Assembly (NCBI RefSeq): GCF_014982715.1
Contig: NZ_JADCJY010000001.1
Location: 682,001-746,000, forward strand
Source of the DNA: Gallalistipes aquisgranensis
Lineage (GTDB): Bacteria; Bacteroidota; Bacteroidia; Bacteroidales; Rikenellaceae
Length of the DNA: 64,000 bases
Direction of reading: 5' to 3'
Of the stretch, positions 26,415-36,444 are shown piece after piece. The position numbers and the translations under genes are program-made. Position 1 is the first letter of the stretch. Each line of letters starts with the position of its first letter. The notes beneath the pieces were generated by a model, which was not told the DNA's origin, searched no databases, and saw nothing but the letters and a program-made list of their open reading frames with translations.

Positions 26415-27230
26415 ATGACGCAGGAGGAGACGATGCCGGAGGACGGTTTCCGGAAAGAAGAGAGCGACGGAGGAGGGGGAACGGTGTCCGACGGGAAGAC
26501 GGTCCCGGCACCGGAAAAAGCGGAAATGACGGCCGGGATACTTCCGGCGGAGGCCGCCCCTGTGGAAGGGAGTCTCTCCGGTGTCGCCGCAGAAGGAGGG
26601 GGCGAAGCTCCGGAAGAGGGGCCTTGCACCCGTCTGAGCCGAGGGATATCGCTGTTGCTCCACCCCTTTCTGGTGCCGGTCTATACGGTGCTCGTCCTGT
26701 TGTTCGGCGATACGATCATGAGCAATATCGCCGCGGGTCTCAAATGGTTTTTCGTGCTGGTCGTGGCGCTCAATACGCTGGTCATTCCGGCGATCTTCAT
26801 CGCCCTGATGCGCACGTTCGGCGTGCTTTCCGACCTTTCGCTCCGGCGCCGCAGGGAGAGGATGCTGCCGCTGGCGGTCGTGGCCGTCTGTTATTTGGTC
26901 TGTGCGCTGATGCTCTCGGACGTGCTGGTGGCTTTTCTGATACGTAAGTTCCTCTATGCGGCACTCGGATGCGTCCTGCTGGCGCTGGCGGTCAATTTCT
27001 GCTGGAAAATAAGCCTTCACCTGGTTGCCGCCGGCGGAGCCGTTGCCATGCTGCTGATCGTGGCGGTTTCCCGGTTCGGGAATTTTACGGGAACGATCGT
27101 TGCTGCCATCCTGCTTTCCGGTCTACTCGCCTCGGCCCGTCTGTGGCTGGGCTGCCATACGCCGGCGCAGGTGGCCGCCGGATTTTTCGGAGGGTTTGCC
27201 GCCGCATCGCTGGTGATGCTGGCCCTGTAG
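26415..27230 (+). CDS. PAP2-like integral membrane protein, degenerate active site
   Basis: A 271-residue protein with about 70 Gly/Glu/Pro-rich, probably disordered residues followed by about six hydrophobic segments. The end (ARLWLGCHTPAQVAAGFFGG) resembles the third PAP2 motif, normally S-R-x5-H-x3-D. Here Ser is Ala and Asp is Gln, and the earlier KxxxxxxRP motif is not evident. It may be an inactive or divergent relative of lipid phosphatases. The ATG at 26415, five bases after rpoN, is chosen; the longer open frame overlaps rpoN. Confidence 0.75.
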   Translation: MTQEETMPEDGFRKEESDGGGGTVSDGKTVPAPEKAEMTAGILPAEAAPVEGSLSGVAAEGGGEAPEEGPCTRLSRGISLLLHPFLVPVYTVLVLLFGDTIMSNIAAGLKWFFVLVVALNTLVIPAIFIALMRTFGVLSDLSLRRRRERMLPLAVVAVCYLVCALMLSDVLVAFLIRKFLYAALGCVLLALAVNFCWKISLHLVAAGGAVAMLLIVAVSRFGNFTGTIVAAILLSGLLASARLWLGCHTPAQVAAGFFGGFAAASLVMLAL

Positions 27231-27270
27231 AAACAAGGAAGTTTGCCGGACGAATCCGGTTTAAAAATAG

Positions 27271-27305
27271 AATCACCCCTGCGGAAAGCCCTGGCGGGGG
27301 TGATT
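27271..27305. terminator. Bidirectional terminator between rpoN-PAP2 and the lipid-kinase operon
   Basis: Perfect 9-bp stem AATCACCCC/GGGGTGATT (27271-27279, 27297-27305) between convergent transcripts. A-rich sequence lies on the left (TTTAAAAATAG) and T-rich on the right (TCTGTTTT). Confidence 0.7.
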
Positions 27306-27369
27306 TCTGTTTTGGGTGGCAGGCTTGCTGCCGGATACTCTTCTTTTATGCCGGACGGTCCCGGGCGGT

Positions 27370-28341
27370 TCAGTCCGCCCGCCCGTCGTCGATGCCCTTC
27401 AGGAAGCGTTCGGCCACGATCACGCGGATGGCCCGGTCGATCACCTCGAATTCGAACGGCGAATAGCCGAGTGCCTCCCCGTCCACCTCCACGGCGATTT
27501 CGGGCGACGATTCGATCCGGATTTTACGTCCCCGGTTGAGGGAGATACGTTTGATCCGGTAGATTTTTCCGTTGTAGAGCGAGCGGAAGCGGGAGATGAC
27601 ACCCAGACGGCTGATGCGCCGGATGATCGTCAGGTCGAGCAGTCCGTCGTCCGCTACGGCCTCCGGTGTCTGGAGCATACCGCCCCCGTTGTATTTTCCG
27701 ATGCCGATCGTGGCGCTGTACACCAGTTCGTTGGCTACGGGCTGGCCGTCCACCCAGATTTTGACTCCCGTGGAGCGATAGGAGAGTACGGCTTTTATCG
27801 TGCTCCACACGTAAAGCCATTTGCCGCGTTTGCCTTCCTCTTTCAGGTGGTTGTACTTGCGGTTGACGAAGGCGTCGAATCCCACGCCCGCCACGTTGGC
27901 CATGTAACGCGTCTGTTTGTAGTTGGCCTTGTGGTAGGAGAGCAGGGCTACGTCCTGCAGGAACGAGTGGCCCGCCACGATCGCCTTGATCGCTTCGGAA
28001 TACTTGCGCGGAATGCCGAACATGCGAATCCAGTCGTTACCCGTACCCACGGCGATCACGGCCAGCAGCACATCCGTCGTGGGGACCGTCTTCTGGATGA
28101 AAAGCCCGTTCACCACTTCGTGGATCGTGCCGTCGCCGCCCACGACGATGATTTTCCGGTATCCCTTGTTGACAGCCTCCACGGCCAGTTCGATTGCGTG
28201 GTATTTCCGTTCGGTGAATGCATATTCGGGTACGATCCCGTTGTCCCTCATCAGTTTGCTGATAAGGGGCCAGTCGTCCAGCCCCTTGCCGCTGCCGGCT
28301 ACCGGATTGACGATGGCGAACCATTTCGGATTTTCCTCCAT
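27370..28341 (-). CDS. Diacylglycerol/lipid kinase family protein
   Basis: A 323-residue YegS/DgkB-type kinase phosphorylating a lipid alcohol such as diacylglycerol. Nucleotide-binding signatures are IVNPVAGSGKG at the N-terminus, VVGGDGTIHEVVNGL near 65 and VGTGNDWIRMFGIP near 97; the C-terminal EVDGEALGYSPFEFEVI closes the beta-sandwich. Exact lipid unknown. Last gene in the minus-strand unit OM barrel-phoH-purC-pepD-this gene, 66 bases behind pepD. Confidence 0.9.
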   Translation of the reverse strand: MEENPKWFAIVNPVAGSGKGLDDWPLISKLMRDNGIVPEYAFTERKYHAIELAVEAVNKGYRKIIVVGGDGTIHEVVNGLFIQKTVPTTDVLLAVIAVGTGNDWIRMFGIPRKYSEAIKAIVAGHSFLQDVALLSYHKANYKQTRYMANVAGVGFDAFVNRKYNHLKEEGKRGKWLYVWSTIKAVLSYRSTGVKIWVDGQPVANELVYSATIGIGKYNGGGMLQTPEAVADDGLLDLTIIRRISRLGVISRFRSLYNGKIYRIKRISLNRGRKIRIESSPEIAVEVDGEALGYSPFEFEVIDRAIRVIVAERFLKGIDDGRAD

Positions 28342-28407
28342 AGGCGTAAGGCGATTGAACGCCTCCGATCCTCCGTCTTCCGAAACGAGAAGGACCGGAG
28401 ACGCAGA

Positions 28408-29868
28408 CTATTTTTTCGGTGCGTTTTCGATGGTATGGCACAGGAATTCCCAGAACTTGCCCACCGAGGCGATGTTCACCTTTTCGTCGGGCGAATGCGG
28501 ATAGCAGATCGTGGGCCCGAAGGAGATCATGTCCAGATTGGGATAGGTTCCTCCGATGATGCCGCACTCCAGCCCCGCATGGATGGCCATCACGGCGGGT
28601 TCTTTGCCGTAAAGCGCCTCGTAGCTCTCGCGCATGGTCTTCAGAATCGGGGAATTCATGTCGGGATTCCATCCGTCGTAACCGCCGACGAATTCGCAGC
28701 GGCCTCCGGCCAGCTCGAATACCGAGGCGATCATGTCGGCCAGGTACTCCTTTTCGCTGCGGACGGAACTGCGCAGCAGGCATTGCAGTTTCACCCGGCT
28801 GCCGTCGGACACTACACGGGCCAGATTGTTCGAGGTCTGCACGAGACCATTCATCGAGGGGCTCATGCGGAACACGCCGTTGGGACAGCCGCATACGGCG
28901 TCCGCCAGCTTGCGGGCGGTGCCTTCGTCGATCATGCGGGCCGGCGTTCCGGTCGGGACGACCGTGACGGAGACGGAATCTTCCACGCCCTTGTACTCTT
29001 CGGTCAGAACCGCTTCGAACCCTGCTGCGGCTTCGGTGAAACCGGCCGCCTGGTCTGCCGGAACCAGCACGACGGCTGTGGCCTCGCGCGGGATGGCATT
29101 GCGCAGTCCGCCGCCGTCGACCGAGGCGATCCGGAGTCCGAACCGGGTCTGGGCCGAACGCAGCAGCCGGAACAGAGCCTTGTTGGCGTTGGCCCGGCCG
29201 AGGATGATCTCCATGCCGGAGTGGCCGCCCCGGAGACCTTTGACGGTCACCGTAAACGCTTCGTATCCGGCCGGGACCTCTTCTTCCCGGTATTCGAGCG
29301 TGATGTTGGCGTCCAGTCCGCCGGCACATCCGACGTAAAGTTCCCCTTCGGTTTCGGAATCGAGGTTGAGCAGGATGTCTCCCGTCAGCAGGCCCGGTTT
29401 CAGCCCGAACGCTCCGTCCATGCCCGTCTCTTCGGTCATGGTGAAGAGGCCCTCCAGCGGACCGTGCTTCAGGTCGGGCGACTCCATGGCCGCTAGGATA
29501 GCCGACATGCCCATGCCGTTGTCGGCGCCGAGCGTGGTGCCGTCGGCGGTCACCCATTCACCGTCCACATAGGCCTGGATGGCGTCTTTCTCGAAATCGA
29601 ACTCCTTGTCCCCGTTTTTCTGGGGCACCATGTCCATGTGGGCCTGGAGGACGATCCCCTTGCGGTCTTCCATGCCGGGCGTGGCGGGCTTGCGGAGCAG
29701 GACGTTGCCTGCCTCGTCCACCTTGTATTCGATGCCGTGCTTCCGGGCGAATGCCACGATGTAGTCACGGATACCCTCCTCGTGATACGACGGGTGGGGA
29801 ATGGCGCATATCTCCTGGAAATGCTCCCAGACCTTCCGGGGCTGTAAAGCTGCGATGTTCTTATTCAT
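28408..29868 (-). CDS. pepD: Aminoacyl-histidine dipeptidase (M20 family)
   Basis: Cytosolic dizinc dipeptidase of 486 residues. Metal-site features are LQAHMDMVPQ, GADNGMGMSAILA, MTEETGMDGAFGL and the C-terminal IHAGLECGIIG; the lid domain lies in the middle. Matches the PepD / cytosol non-specific dipeptidase family along its length. It lies 27 bases after purC, in the same direction. Confidence 0.95.
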   Translation of the reverse strand: MNKNIAALQPRKVWEHFQEICAIPHPSYHEEGIRDYIVAFARKHGIEYKVDEAGNVLLRKPATPGMEDRKGIVLQAHMDMVPQKNGDKEFDFEKDAIQAYVDGEWVTADGTTLGADNGMGMSAILAAMESPDLKHGPLEGLFTMTEETGMDGAFGLKPGLLTGDILLNLDSETEGELYVGCAGGLDANITLEYREEEVPAGYEAFTVTVKGLRGGHSGMEIILGRANANKALFRLLRSAQTRFGLRIASVDGGGLRNAIPREATAVVLVPADQAAGFTEAAAGFEAVLTEEYKGVEDSVSVTVVPTGTPARMIDEGTARKLADAVCGCPNGVFRMSPSMNGLVQTSNNLARVVSDGSRVKLQCLLRSSVRSEKEYLADMIASVFELAGGRCEFVGGYDGWNPDMNSPILKTMRESYEALYGKEPAVMAIHAGLECGIIGGTYPNLDMISFGPTICYPHSPDEKVNIASVGKFWEFLCHTIENAPKK

Positions 29869-29895
29869 AGGTCGTTCTGTTTTTGGTGTCCGTAA

Positions 29896-30849
29896 TCAGC
29901 GCAGCCGGGCAAGCATGTTGCGCACGTTCTGTTCCATCCGCTCGGCCACGTTGTCCGTGGGCGATTTCACGAATTTTTCACCCGTGATCTGCTCGTAGAG
30001 TTCGATGTAGCGGTCGCTGATACTCTCCACGATGGTGGGCGTCATTTCGGGTACCTGTTGGCCCGGTTTCCCCTGGAAGCCGTTCTCCATGAGCCATTCG
30101 CGCACGAACTCCTTGGAGAGCTGGCGCTGCTGTTCGCCCCGGTCGAAACGCTCCTGGTAGCCGTCGGCATAGAAATAGCGCGAACTGTCGGGCGTGTGGA
30201 TTTCGTCGATCAGCGTGATGACACCGTCCATTTTGCCGAATTCGTATTTGGTGTCCACGAGGATGAGACCCCGTTCGGCCGCCATTTTCGAGCCCCGCTC
30301 GAAGAGGGCGAGGGCGTACTTTTCGAGTTGTTCGTAGTCTTCCCGGCTCACCAGTCCCTGTGCGATGATCTCCTCTTTGGAGATGTTCTGGTCGTGGCTG
30401 CCGATCTCTGCCTTTGTGGTGGGGGTGACGATCGGACGGTCGAACCGCTGGTGTTCACGCATGCCCTCGGGCAGAGGTACGCCGCAGATGCTGCGGGCCC
30501 CCGCCTTGTAGTCCCTCCACGAGCTGCCGGTGAGGTAGGCGCGTACGATCATCTCTACGGGGAACGTCTCGCACTTGTGTCCCACGGTGACCATCGGGTC
30601 GGGCGAGGCGATCTTCCAGTTGGGACAGATGTCGCTGGTCGCGTCCAGAAATTTCGATGCGATCTGGTTGAGCACCTGTCCCTTGTAGGGAATGCCCTCG
30701 GGCAGGACCACGTCGAAGGCCGAAATCCGGTCAGTGACCACCATCACCAGGTATTTGTCGTCGATGTTGTAAACGTCTCTCACTTTGCCGATGTAGAGGT
30801 CTTTCTGGCCTTCGAATCGGAAGTCGGTTTTTACGATAGCTTCATTCAT
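29896..30849 (-). CDS. purC: Phosphoribosylaminoimidazole-succinocarboxamide synthase
   Basis: Purine biosynthesis ligase (SAICAR synthetase), 317 residues, of the longer yeast-like form. Signatures are [12 protein letters not shown] at the N-terminus, [12 protein letters not shown] near 190 and [17 protein letters not shown] near 210. The start at MNEAIVKT (30849) is used; an upstream in-frame ATG at 30909 would add 20 untypical residues that overlap phoH. Confidence 0.96.
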   Translation of the reverse strand: MNEAIVKTDFRFEGQKDLYIGKVRDVYNIDDKYLVMVVTDRISAFDVVLPEGIPYKGQVLNQIASKFLDATSDICPNWKIASPDPMVTVGHKCETFPVEMIVRAYLTGSSWRDYKAGARSICGVPLPEGMREHQRFDRPIVTPTTKAEIGSHDQNISKEEIIAQGLVSREDYEQLEKYALALFERGSKMAAERGLILVDTKYEFGKMDGVITLIDEIHTPDSSRYFYADGYQERFDRGEQQRQLSKEFVREWLMENGFQGKPGQQVPEMTPTIVESISDRYIELYEQITGEKFVKSPTDNVAERMEQNVRNMLARLR

Positions 30850-30880
30850 GATTGTATGGGTTTTTGTCTTGTCTCCTGTT

Positions 30881-31840
30881 TTATTCGCGGCCCTGTTCGG
30901 CTGCGGCATGTCTGTTGAACGCCTCCACGATGTATTTCACCAGCGGATGGCGGATGATGTCCCGGTTGTCGAACTCTACGATGCCGATTCCCTTGATCCC
31001 TTCGAGCATCCGGATGGCGGGCACCAGCCCCGAGTCGCCGGGTTTGGGCAGGTCCACCTGCGTCATGTCGCCCGTGACGATGAATTTGGCGCTGCGGCCC
31101 ATGCGCGTGAGAAACATTTTGATCTGTGCCAGGGTGGTGTTCTGCGCCTCGTCCAGGATGACGAACGCCTGGTCGAGCGTGCGGCCCCGCATGTAGGCCA
31201 GCGGGGCGATCTGTACGGTACCCTCTTCGATGTATTTGCTCAGTTTGGCGGCCGGGATCATGTCGTTCAGCGCGTCGTACAGCGGCTGGAGGTAGGGATC
31301 GAGTTTCTCTTTCAGGTCGCCCGGCAGAAAACCGAGCTTTTCTCCCGCTTCCACGGCGGGACGGGTGAGGATAATCCGCTTCACCTCCCTGTTTTTCAGC
31401 GCCCGTACGGCCAGGGCGATGGCCGTGTAGGTCTTGCCCGAGCCTGCGGGACCGACGGCGAACAGCAGGTCGTCCTTTTCGTACAGCCGGACCAGTTTCT
31501 GCTGGTTGACGGTGCGGGCGCGGACGATGTTGCCGGCATTGCCGTAGAGGATGACGTCCTTGTCCGCCGCCCCTTCCGGGCGGGGCAGCCCCCCCGAATA
31601 GACCTGTTCGATCACCTCTTTGGAGATGTGTCCGTATTTGGCGTGGTATTCGAGCAGGGAGGCCAGTTTCTTTTCGAACAGTTCCGATTCCGCCGCCTCG
31701 CCGATCACCTTGATCTGCGAGCCGCGGGCCACCACCTTCAATTTGGGGAACAGGGCGGCTATCTGTTCCAGATTCTGATTTCCGGCCCCGTACAGCTCTC
31801 TGGGGTCGATCCCTTCTATCAGAATGTTTTTTTCAGTCAT
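30881..31840 (-). CDS. phoH: PhoH-family ATPase
   Basis: A 319-residue P-loop ATPase of the PhoH/YbeZ family, implicated in RNA metabolism and ribosome quality control. It has Walker A ([15 protein letters not shown]), Walker B ([10 protein letters not shown]) and the downstream [13 protein letters not shown]. The N-terminal ~110 residues form the YbeZ-type lead domain. It lies 10 bases behind the OM barrel gene and 31 bases before purC. Confidence 0.94.
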   Translation of the reverse strand: MTEKNILIEGIDPRELYGAGNQNLEQIAALFPKLKVVARGSQIKVIGEAAESELFEKKLASLLEYHAKYGHISKEVIEQVYSGGLPRPEGAADKDVILYGNAGNIVRARTVNQQKLVRLYEKDDLLFAVGPAGSGKTYTAIALAVRALKNREVKRIILTRPAVEAGEKLGFLPGDLKEKLDPYLQPLYDALNDMIPAAKLSKYIEEGTVQIAPLAYMRGRTLDQAFVILDEAQNTTLAQIKMFLTRMGRSAKFIVTGDMTQVDLPKPGDSGLVPAIRMLEGIKGIGIVEFDNRDIIRHPLVKYIVEAFNRHAAAEQGRE

Positions 31841-31850
31841 CGTCAGGTTT

Positions 31851-32492
31851 TTAAAACATATATCCCAGGCTGAAAGTCCAGTTGCGCGTGCGTGTCCGGA
31901 TTACGCGTTCCTGCTCCATGCCGTCGATGAGGATACCCTGGACCGGGCGTTTGAACTGCCCGTGGTAACGGACGTCGAGGGTCACCTTCCGGATGATATC
32001 AACTCCGATGCCAACCATATAGCTGACCGAAGAACGGCTGTACAGGATGCTGGGTACGGTCTTGCTCTCGGGTACGATCGAGTTTTGCGTCGAGAGGTTG
32101 AACACGGGACCTGCCTGGAAACGGAAAAAGAGGGCTTTCACGCCGAACAGGATCGGGAAGTCCCATGTGTTGATCCTGACTTTGGCCCGCGTTTCGGGCA
32201 GCGTGCCGTCGCCGATCGGGTCGCCGGCCAGCTTGTATTTGTTCATCGAATAGACGATCTCGGGCTGGATGTGGAACATGGCTAGATTGACGCGTGACTG
32301 AAGCCCGATGTGGAATCCGCTGCGGTTGTCGGTCGAAAAGGCATAGTTGTCCGCGTTGGGGCGGATCAGTTCCGTCGTCTGCGTGTTGACACCGGCCTTG
32401 AGGCCGAACTGAACCAGTTTGATCCTGCCCTGGGCTCCGGCCAGCAGGCCCGAGAGGAGGAAAAGCGAAACGAGTGCGGTTTTTCTGATCAT
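31851..32492 (-). CDS. Outer-membrane beta-barrel protein (PorT-like)
   Basis: A 213-residue exported protein (signal MIRKTALVSLFLLSGLLAGAQ) with alternating hydrophobic strands, ending in an aromatic-final strand WTFSLGYMF, as in small eight-stranded outer-membrane barrels. It resembles the 'PorT family / outer membrane beta-barrel' proteins of Bacteroidetes, but I cannot show that it is the type IX secretion PorT itself. First gene of a five-gene unit, with a TAnnTTTG promoter ahead. Confidence 0.75.
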   Translation of the reverse strand: MIRKTALVSLFLLSGLLAGAQGRIKLVQFGLKAGVNTQTTELIRPNADNYAFSTDNRSGFHIGLQSRVNLAMFHIQPEIVYSMNKYKLAGDPIGDGTLPETRAKVRINTWDFPILFGVKALFFRFQAGPVFNLSTQNSIVPESKTVPSILYSRSSVSYMVGIGVDIIRKVTLDVRYHGQFKRPVQGILIDGMEQERVIRTRTRNWTFSLGYMF

Positions 32493-32511
32493 AGCGTCCG
32501 GATTTATCCGT

Positions 32512-32519
32512 CAAAGATA
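32512..32519 (-). promoter_or_regulatory. -7 element (TATCTTTG) of the barrel-phoH-purC-pepD-kinase unit
   Basis: Exact TAnnTTTG on the minus strand 19 bases before the barrel gene ATG. No other strong promoter is visible down to the lipid kinase gene. Confidence 0.6.
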
Positions 32520-32533
32520 GTGTTTTTGCCGGA

Positions 32534-32573
32534 TAAAAGAAAGGGGGCACGCCGATTTGTGATGCGTGTCCCC
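32534..32573 (-). terminator. Terminator after the ROK kinase gene
   Basis: On the minus strand a 10-bp stem with one mismatch (32564-32573 and 32543-32552) is followed by TTTCTTTTA. It lies 32 bases past the ROK stop and ahead of the next promoter. Confidence 0.75.
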
Positions 32574-32605
32574 ATGTGTGGGGTTCCGGGAAGGACAGGG
32601 TGTCG

Positions 32606-33709
32606 TTATTTCCCTTCGTCGATCCGGTTGAGCGCGAATGCGTAGGCCCCGAGCGAAATGGCGCGGCTGGTGCCGATTTTCGAGGTGGTGATCCCGATCC
32701 GTTTCTCCGGGTCGTAGATTACGGTGCGGTCGCTGCCGTATACCTTCAATTCCCGCGAGGCGCCTTTGGCGAAACGGTCGAATTCGGCCGGATCGTCCAG
32801 ATCGTAGATTTTCATCTGAACCCGGTTCAGTATATCTCCGCTCATGGCATATATCTTGCCCCTCATCTCGCGCAGCAGGGCCGGGAAGATGTACTTGCGG
32901 GCTCCGATCAGGCCGCCCCCGATCACGATCGGCGCGTCGATCAGCGTGGCGGCCGTGGCGATGGCGTCGCCCGCGATCTCGCCCATTTCTTCGAAGGCGG
33001 TGATGGCGGCCAGCCGGTCGCCGGGCCGGGTGCCGTCGGCGATCTCGCAGATCTCGCGCGGTTCGAGCACATGGTCCGGATTGCCCGTCAGTTCTCCGTA
33101 CACGCGTTTTACGGCGCGGATGCTCGCACCGTCTTCCACGAGAAAGTCGGGGTGTTTCTTGTTGCGCAGGCAAAATGTCTCCACGCAGGAGTTGTCGCCG
33201 ATGTGGAGTTTGCCGTCGGCCACGAATCCGAATCCGAACCCGGTGCCGAAGGTGTAACCGATCAGGTTTTTGTAGCGTTTGGCGCTGCCGGCCGCCTCGA
33301 GCTGCGCGTTGATCGAGGGCAGGGCCCCGGCCAGGGCTTCGCCGTAGGCATAAAGGTCGGCGTCGTTATTGATGAAGACGGGGATGCCGAACGTCTCCTC
33401 GAGGAAGGGGCCGATCGCCACTCCGTCGCGGAACGACGGGAAGTTGGGCAGGTAACCGCCTACGATACCGTTGGGGTAGTCGGCAGGTCCGGGAAAGGCG
33501 AAACTGATGGCGACCGGTTTGTCGGGCAGGCGGTCGATGACCATGCGGAAGCCGCGTTCGAGATTGCCCATGCAGGTGTCGAGGTTGTCGGACAGGGAGG
33601 GCAGGGTGATGGGGTCTACGACGAATTCGTTGCCCCGTATGGCTCCGAAAACGAAATTGGTGCCTCCGGCGTCGAGGGTGACGACGGTTCTGTTGTCGTT
33701 TCTGTACAT
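32606..33709 (-). CDS. ROK-family sugar kinase
   Basis: A 367-residue ASKHA-fold protein, probably a hexokinase acting on glucose, mannose, fructose or an amino sugar. The phosphate-1 motif is TLDAGGTNFVFGAI (Asp13) and the catalytic base lies in INNDADLYAYGEAL. The ROK zinc motif CxCGxxGC is not seen; CVETFCLRNKK stands nearby instead, so it is a non-canonical branch. It has no N-terminal HTH and is an enzyme, not a repressor. Its neighbour 11 bases upstream is a sugar permease, suggesting paired uptake and phosphorylation. Confidence 0.85.
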   Translation of the reverse strand: MYRNDNRTVVTLDAGGTNFVFGAIRGNEFVVDPITLPSLSDNLDTCMGNLERGFRMVIDRLPDKPVAISFAFPGPADYPNGIVGGYLPNFPSFRDGVAIGPFLEETFGIPVFINNDADLYAYGEALAGALPSINAQLEAAGSAKRYKNLIGYTFGTGFGFGFVADGKLHIGDNSCVETFCLRNKKHPDFLVEDGASIRAVKRVYGELTGNPDHVLEPREICEIADGTRPGDRLAAITAFEEMGEIAGDAIATAATLIDAPIVIGGGLIGARKYIFPALLREMRGKIYAMSGDILNRVQMKIYDLDDPAEFDRFAKGASRELKVYGSDRTVIYDPEKRIGITTSKIGTSRAISLGAYAFALNRIDEGK

Positions 33710-33720
33710 CGGTATGTCGT

Positions 33721-34881
33721 TTATTTAGAGGTTTTCAGTTTCAGCGAGCAGAAAATGAGGTAGCAGACGCAGAGCACAATGATGGCCAGCGAACCGCCCT
33801 GATGACCCACACTGTCGGTGGCGGCACCCATCAGCGGGGGAACGATTCCGCCGCCGAATACGCCCGTGATCATCAGTCCGGAAACTTCGTTGGCTTTGTC
33901 GGGCCGTGCTTTCAGCGCCTGGGAGTAGATCACCGAGAAGATGCTGGAGCAGGCGAAGCCGACCAGACCGACCATCGTGAGGATGGCTGCCTCGCCCTGC
34001 ACGAAGAAGAGCGCCGCGAGGAAGAGCAGGGCGGCCAGGATGTGAATCCGGAAATATTTCACGTCGCTCATCCGGGCCAGCAGGAAGGTGCCGACGAAAG
34101 CGCCGGCCGTGCGGCAGACAAAGTAGACGCTCGATCCGAGCCCCGCATCGGAAAGCTGCATGCCGCAACGTTCCATGAGCAGTTTCGGGGTGACGGTGTT
34201 CATGCCCACATCGACGCCCACCACGAACACGATGCCCAGGAAAAGGAAGAGGATGGTGCTGTCTTTCAGCAGTCCGAAGGTGGCTCCGACCGAGGAGCTC
34301 TGCACGGTGACCGTTTCGCGTGGGATTTTCGTCATCTGCAGCCACAGTCCCGAGAGCAGGGTGATCAGCGCGAAGATCGGGAACAGGTAGTGCCAGTTGC
34401 CGAGCGAGGTGAGTGCGAAGGCGGCGATGACCGGGCCGCAGAGCGAAGAGATCGCCTTGACCACCTGTCCCGCATTGAGGGCACTGGTGAGCGATTCACC
34501 GCTCACTACGTTGGTCAGCAACGGGTTGAGCGACACCTGAAGGATCGTGTTGCCGATACCCAGCAGGGCGAAACCGATCATGCAGGTGACGGGATTGAAC
34601 ACGAGGAAAGGAATCACCATGCCCAGGATGGTGATAAGGTTGCTGAGCTGCACCATATTTTTGCGGCCGATCCGGTTCATGGCGATGGCCGAGGGCACCG
34701 ACAGCAGCAGGAACCAGACGAAGACCATCGAGGGTAGCAGCCCGGCCATCGTCTCGCTCCAGCCGAAATCGTTTTTGACGTAGCTCGTGGCGATGCCCAC
34801 TACGTCGCAGAATCCCATGACGAAGAACCCGAAGAGGATGGGCAGCATCCTGACCAGGCCGCCCGAAGAGGTTTTTTCCAT
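33721..34881 (-). CDS. MFS sugar permease (FucP/GlcP-like)
   Basis: A 386-residue, 12-segment inner-membrane symporter of the fucose:H+ symporter branch (GLVRMLPILFGFFVMGFCDVVG, read in pieces; the SLNPLLTNVV segment after TM4). The start MEKTSSGG at 34881 is chosen; the upstream frame extension runs into the promoter region and has no hydrophobic or family content. It is co-transcribed with the ROK kinase. The sugar is not determined by sequence. A one-mismatch -7 element (TAATATTG) lies near 34940. Confidence 0.88.
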   Translation of the reverse strand: MEKTSSGGLVRMLPILFGFFVMGFCDVVGIATSYVKNDFGWSETMAGLLPSMVFVWFLLLSVPSAIAMNRIGRKNMVQLSNLITILGMVIPFLVFNPVTCMIGFALLGIGNTILQVSLNPLLTNVVSGESLTSALNAGQVVKAISSLCGPVIAAFALTSLGNWHYLFPIFALITLLSGLWLQMTKIPRETVTVQSSSVGATFGLLKDSTILFLFLGIVFVVGVDVGMNTVTPKLLMERCGMQLSDAGLGSSVYFVCRTAGAFVGTFLLARMSDVKYFRIHILAALLFLAALFFVQGEAAILTMVGLVGFACSSIFSVIYSQALKARPDKANEVSGLMITGVFGGGIVPPLMGAATDSVGHQGGSLAIIVLCVCYLIFCSLKLKTSK

Positions 34882-35028
34882 TACAAGTTGAGTTTTGCAG
34901 TTAGAGTTTCCGGGACCGGCAGTGCGCGATCCCGGACACAATATTAATAAAAATTTTGCAAAACCCGACTGTTCCGGCGAACATTTGTGACGATTCGGAA
35001 TAAATATTGCCATATTGCGAAAGTTGGC

Positions 35029-35036
35029 TATCTTTG
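35029..35036 (+). promoter_or_regulatory. -7 element (TATCTTTG) of der
   Basis: Exact TAnnTTTG with ATTG at 35006-35009 (19-base spacing), which fits the Bacteroidetes -33/-7 layout. It is 25 bases before the der start codon. Confidence 0.7.
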
Positions 35037-35061
35037 TACCCTTTCTTAATACTTTGGAATT

Positions 35062-36366
35062 ATGGCATTAGTGGCAATCGTCGGACGCCCGAACGTGGGT
35101 AAGAGTACGCTTTTCAACCGGCTGGTGGGCATGCGCAAGGCGATCGTGGACGATACGGCGGGAACCACCCGCGACCGGCATTACGGCAAGACGGACTGGT
35201 GCGGACGCGAGTTCTCAGTGATCGACACGGGCGGCTATTCGGTCAACAGCGACGATATTTTCGAGGAGGAGATCCGCAAGCAGGTGTTGCTGGCCATCGA
35301 CGAGGCCGACGTGATCCTCTTTCTGGTCGAGGTCTCCACGGGCATCACCGACCTGGACATGCTGATGGCCGATGTGCTGCGCCGTTCGTCGAAAAAGGTG
35401 ATCCTCGTGGTGAACAAGGTGGACAACAACGAACAGCTTTATGCCGCACACGAATTCTACGGACTGGGGCTGGGCGATCCGCTTTGCATCAGTTCGATGA
35501 GCGGAAGCGGAACGGGCGACCTGATGGATGCCGTCTGCGCCGCGCTGCCGGAAGACGCCGGGGCCGAGGAGGAGGCCGACCTGCCGAAGATCACGATCGT
35601 GGGGCGGCCGAACGTGGGGAAGTCCTCGCTGACCAATGCCCTGCTGGGCGCCGAACGCAATATCGTGACCCCGGTGGCCGGAACCACCCGCGATTCGATC
35701 CATACGAGGTATAACAAGTACGGGATGGACTTCTATCTGATTGATACGGCGGGTCTGCGCAAGAAGGGAAAGGTGACCGAAGACCTGGAGTTCTATTCGG
35801 TGATGCGCTCGATCCGTTCCATCGAGAGTTCGGACGTCTGCATCCTGATGCTCGATGCCTCGCAGGGGGTGGAGTCGCAGGACATGAACATTTTCAACCT
35901 GATCGTGAAAAACAAGAAGGGGTGTGTCGTGGTGGTCAACAAGTGGGACCTGGTGGAAAAGGAGACCAACACGATGAAAGAGTACCGGGAGTTCGTCGGG
36001 AAAAAGCTGGCCCCGTTCAACGACATTCCTGTCATATTCACCTCCGTGCCGGATAAGCAGCGCATTCTGGACGTGTTGCAGACGGCTGTCCGCGTCTATC
36101 ATTCGCGCCGGAGGCGGATACCTACGTCGGAATTCAACGACTATATCCTGCCTGTGGTGGAGGAGACGCCGCCGCCTTCGACCAAGGGGAAGTATATCCG
36201 CATCAAATATGCCATGCAACTTCCTTCGCCGACCCCCTCTTTCGCCTTTTTCGTCAATCTGCCCCAATATATAAAGGAGCCTTACCGCCGTTTCCTGGAG
36301 AATAAAATCCGGGCGAGATGGGACTTTTCCGGGGTGCCGATCCAGGTATTTTTCAGGCAGAAATAG
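35062..36366 (+). CDS. der: Ribosome-assembly GTPase Der (EngA)
   Basis: Double GTPase of 434 residues needed for 50S assembly. Two G domains are evident: [16 protein letters not shown] and DTGGYS in the first, [26 protein letters not shown] and NKWDLVEK in the second. A KH-like C-terminal domain follows, ending [11 protein letters not shown]. Single gene between its promoter and a terminator. Confidence 0.97.
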   Translation: MALVAIVGRPNVGKSTLFNRLVGMRKAIVDDTAGTTRDRHYGKTDWCGREFSVIDTGGYSVNSDDIFEEEIRKQVLLAIDEADVILFLVEVSTGITDLDMLMADVLRRSSKKVILVVNKVDNNEQLYAAHEFYGLGLGDPLCISSMSGSGTGDLMDAVCAALPEDAGAEEEADLPKITIVGRPNVGKSSLTNALLGAERNIVTPVAGTTRDSIHTRYNKYGMDFYLIDTAGLRKKGKVTEDLEFYSVMRSIRSIESSDVCILMLDASQGVESQDMNIFNLIVKNKKGCVVVVNKWDLVEKETNTMKEYREFVGKKLAPFNDIPVIFTSVPDKQRILDVLQTAVRVYHSRRRRIPTSEFNDYILPVVEETPPPSTKGKYIRIKYAMQLPSPTPSFAFFVNLPQYIKEPYRRFLENKIRARWDFSGVPIQVFFRQK

Positions 36367-36389
36367 TCCTGTCTGCCGGCCGTTTTCTG

Positions 36390-36420
36390 CCCCCGGACCG
36401 AAACCGTCCGGGGGATTTTT
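36390..36420 (+). terminator. Terminator of der
   Basis: Perfect 9-bp stem CCCCCGGAC/GTCCGGGGG (36390-36398, 36406-36414) followed by ATTTTTATG, 24 bases past the stop. Confidence 0.85.
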
Positions 36421-36444
36421 ATGTCCGGGAATCGGATGCGGTAA

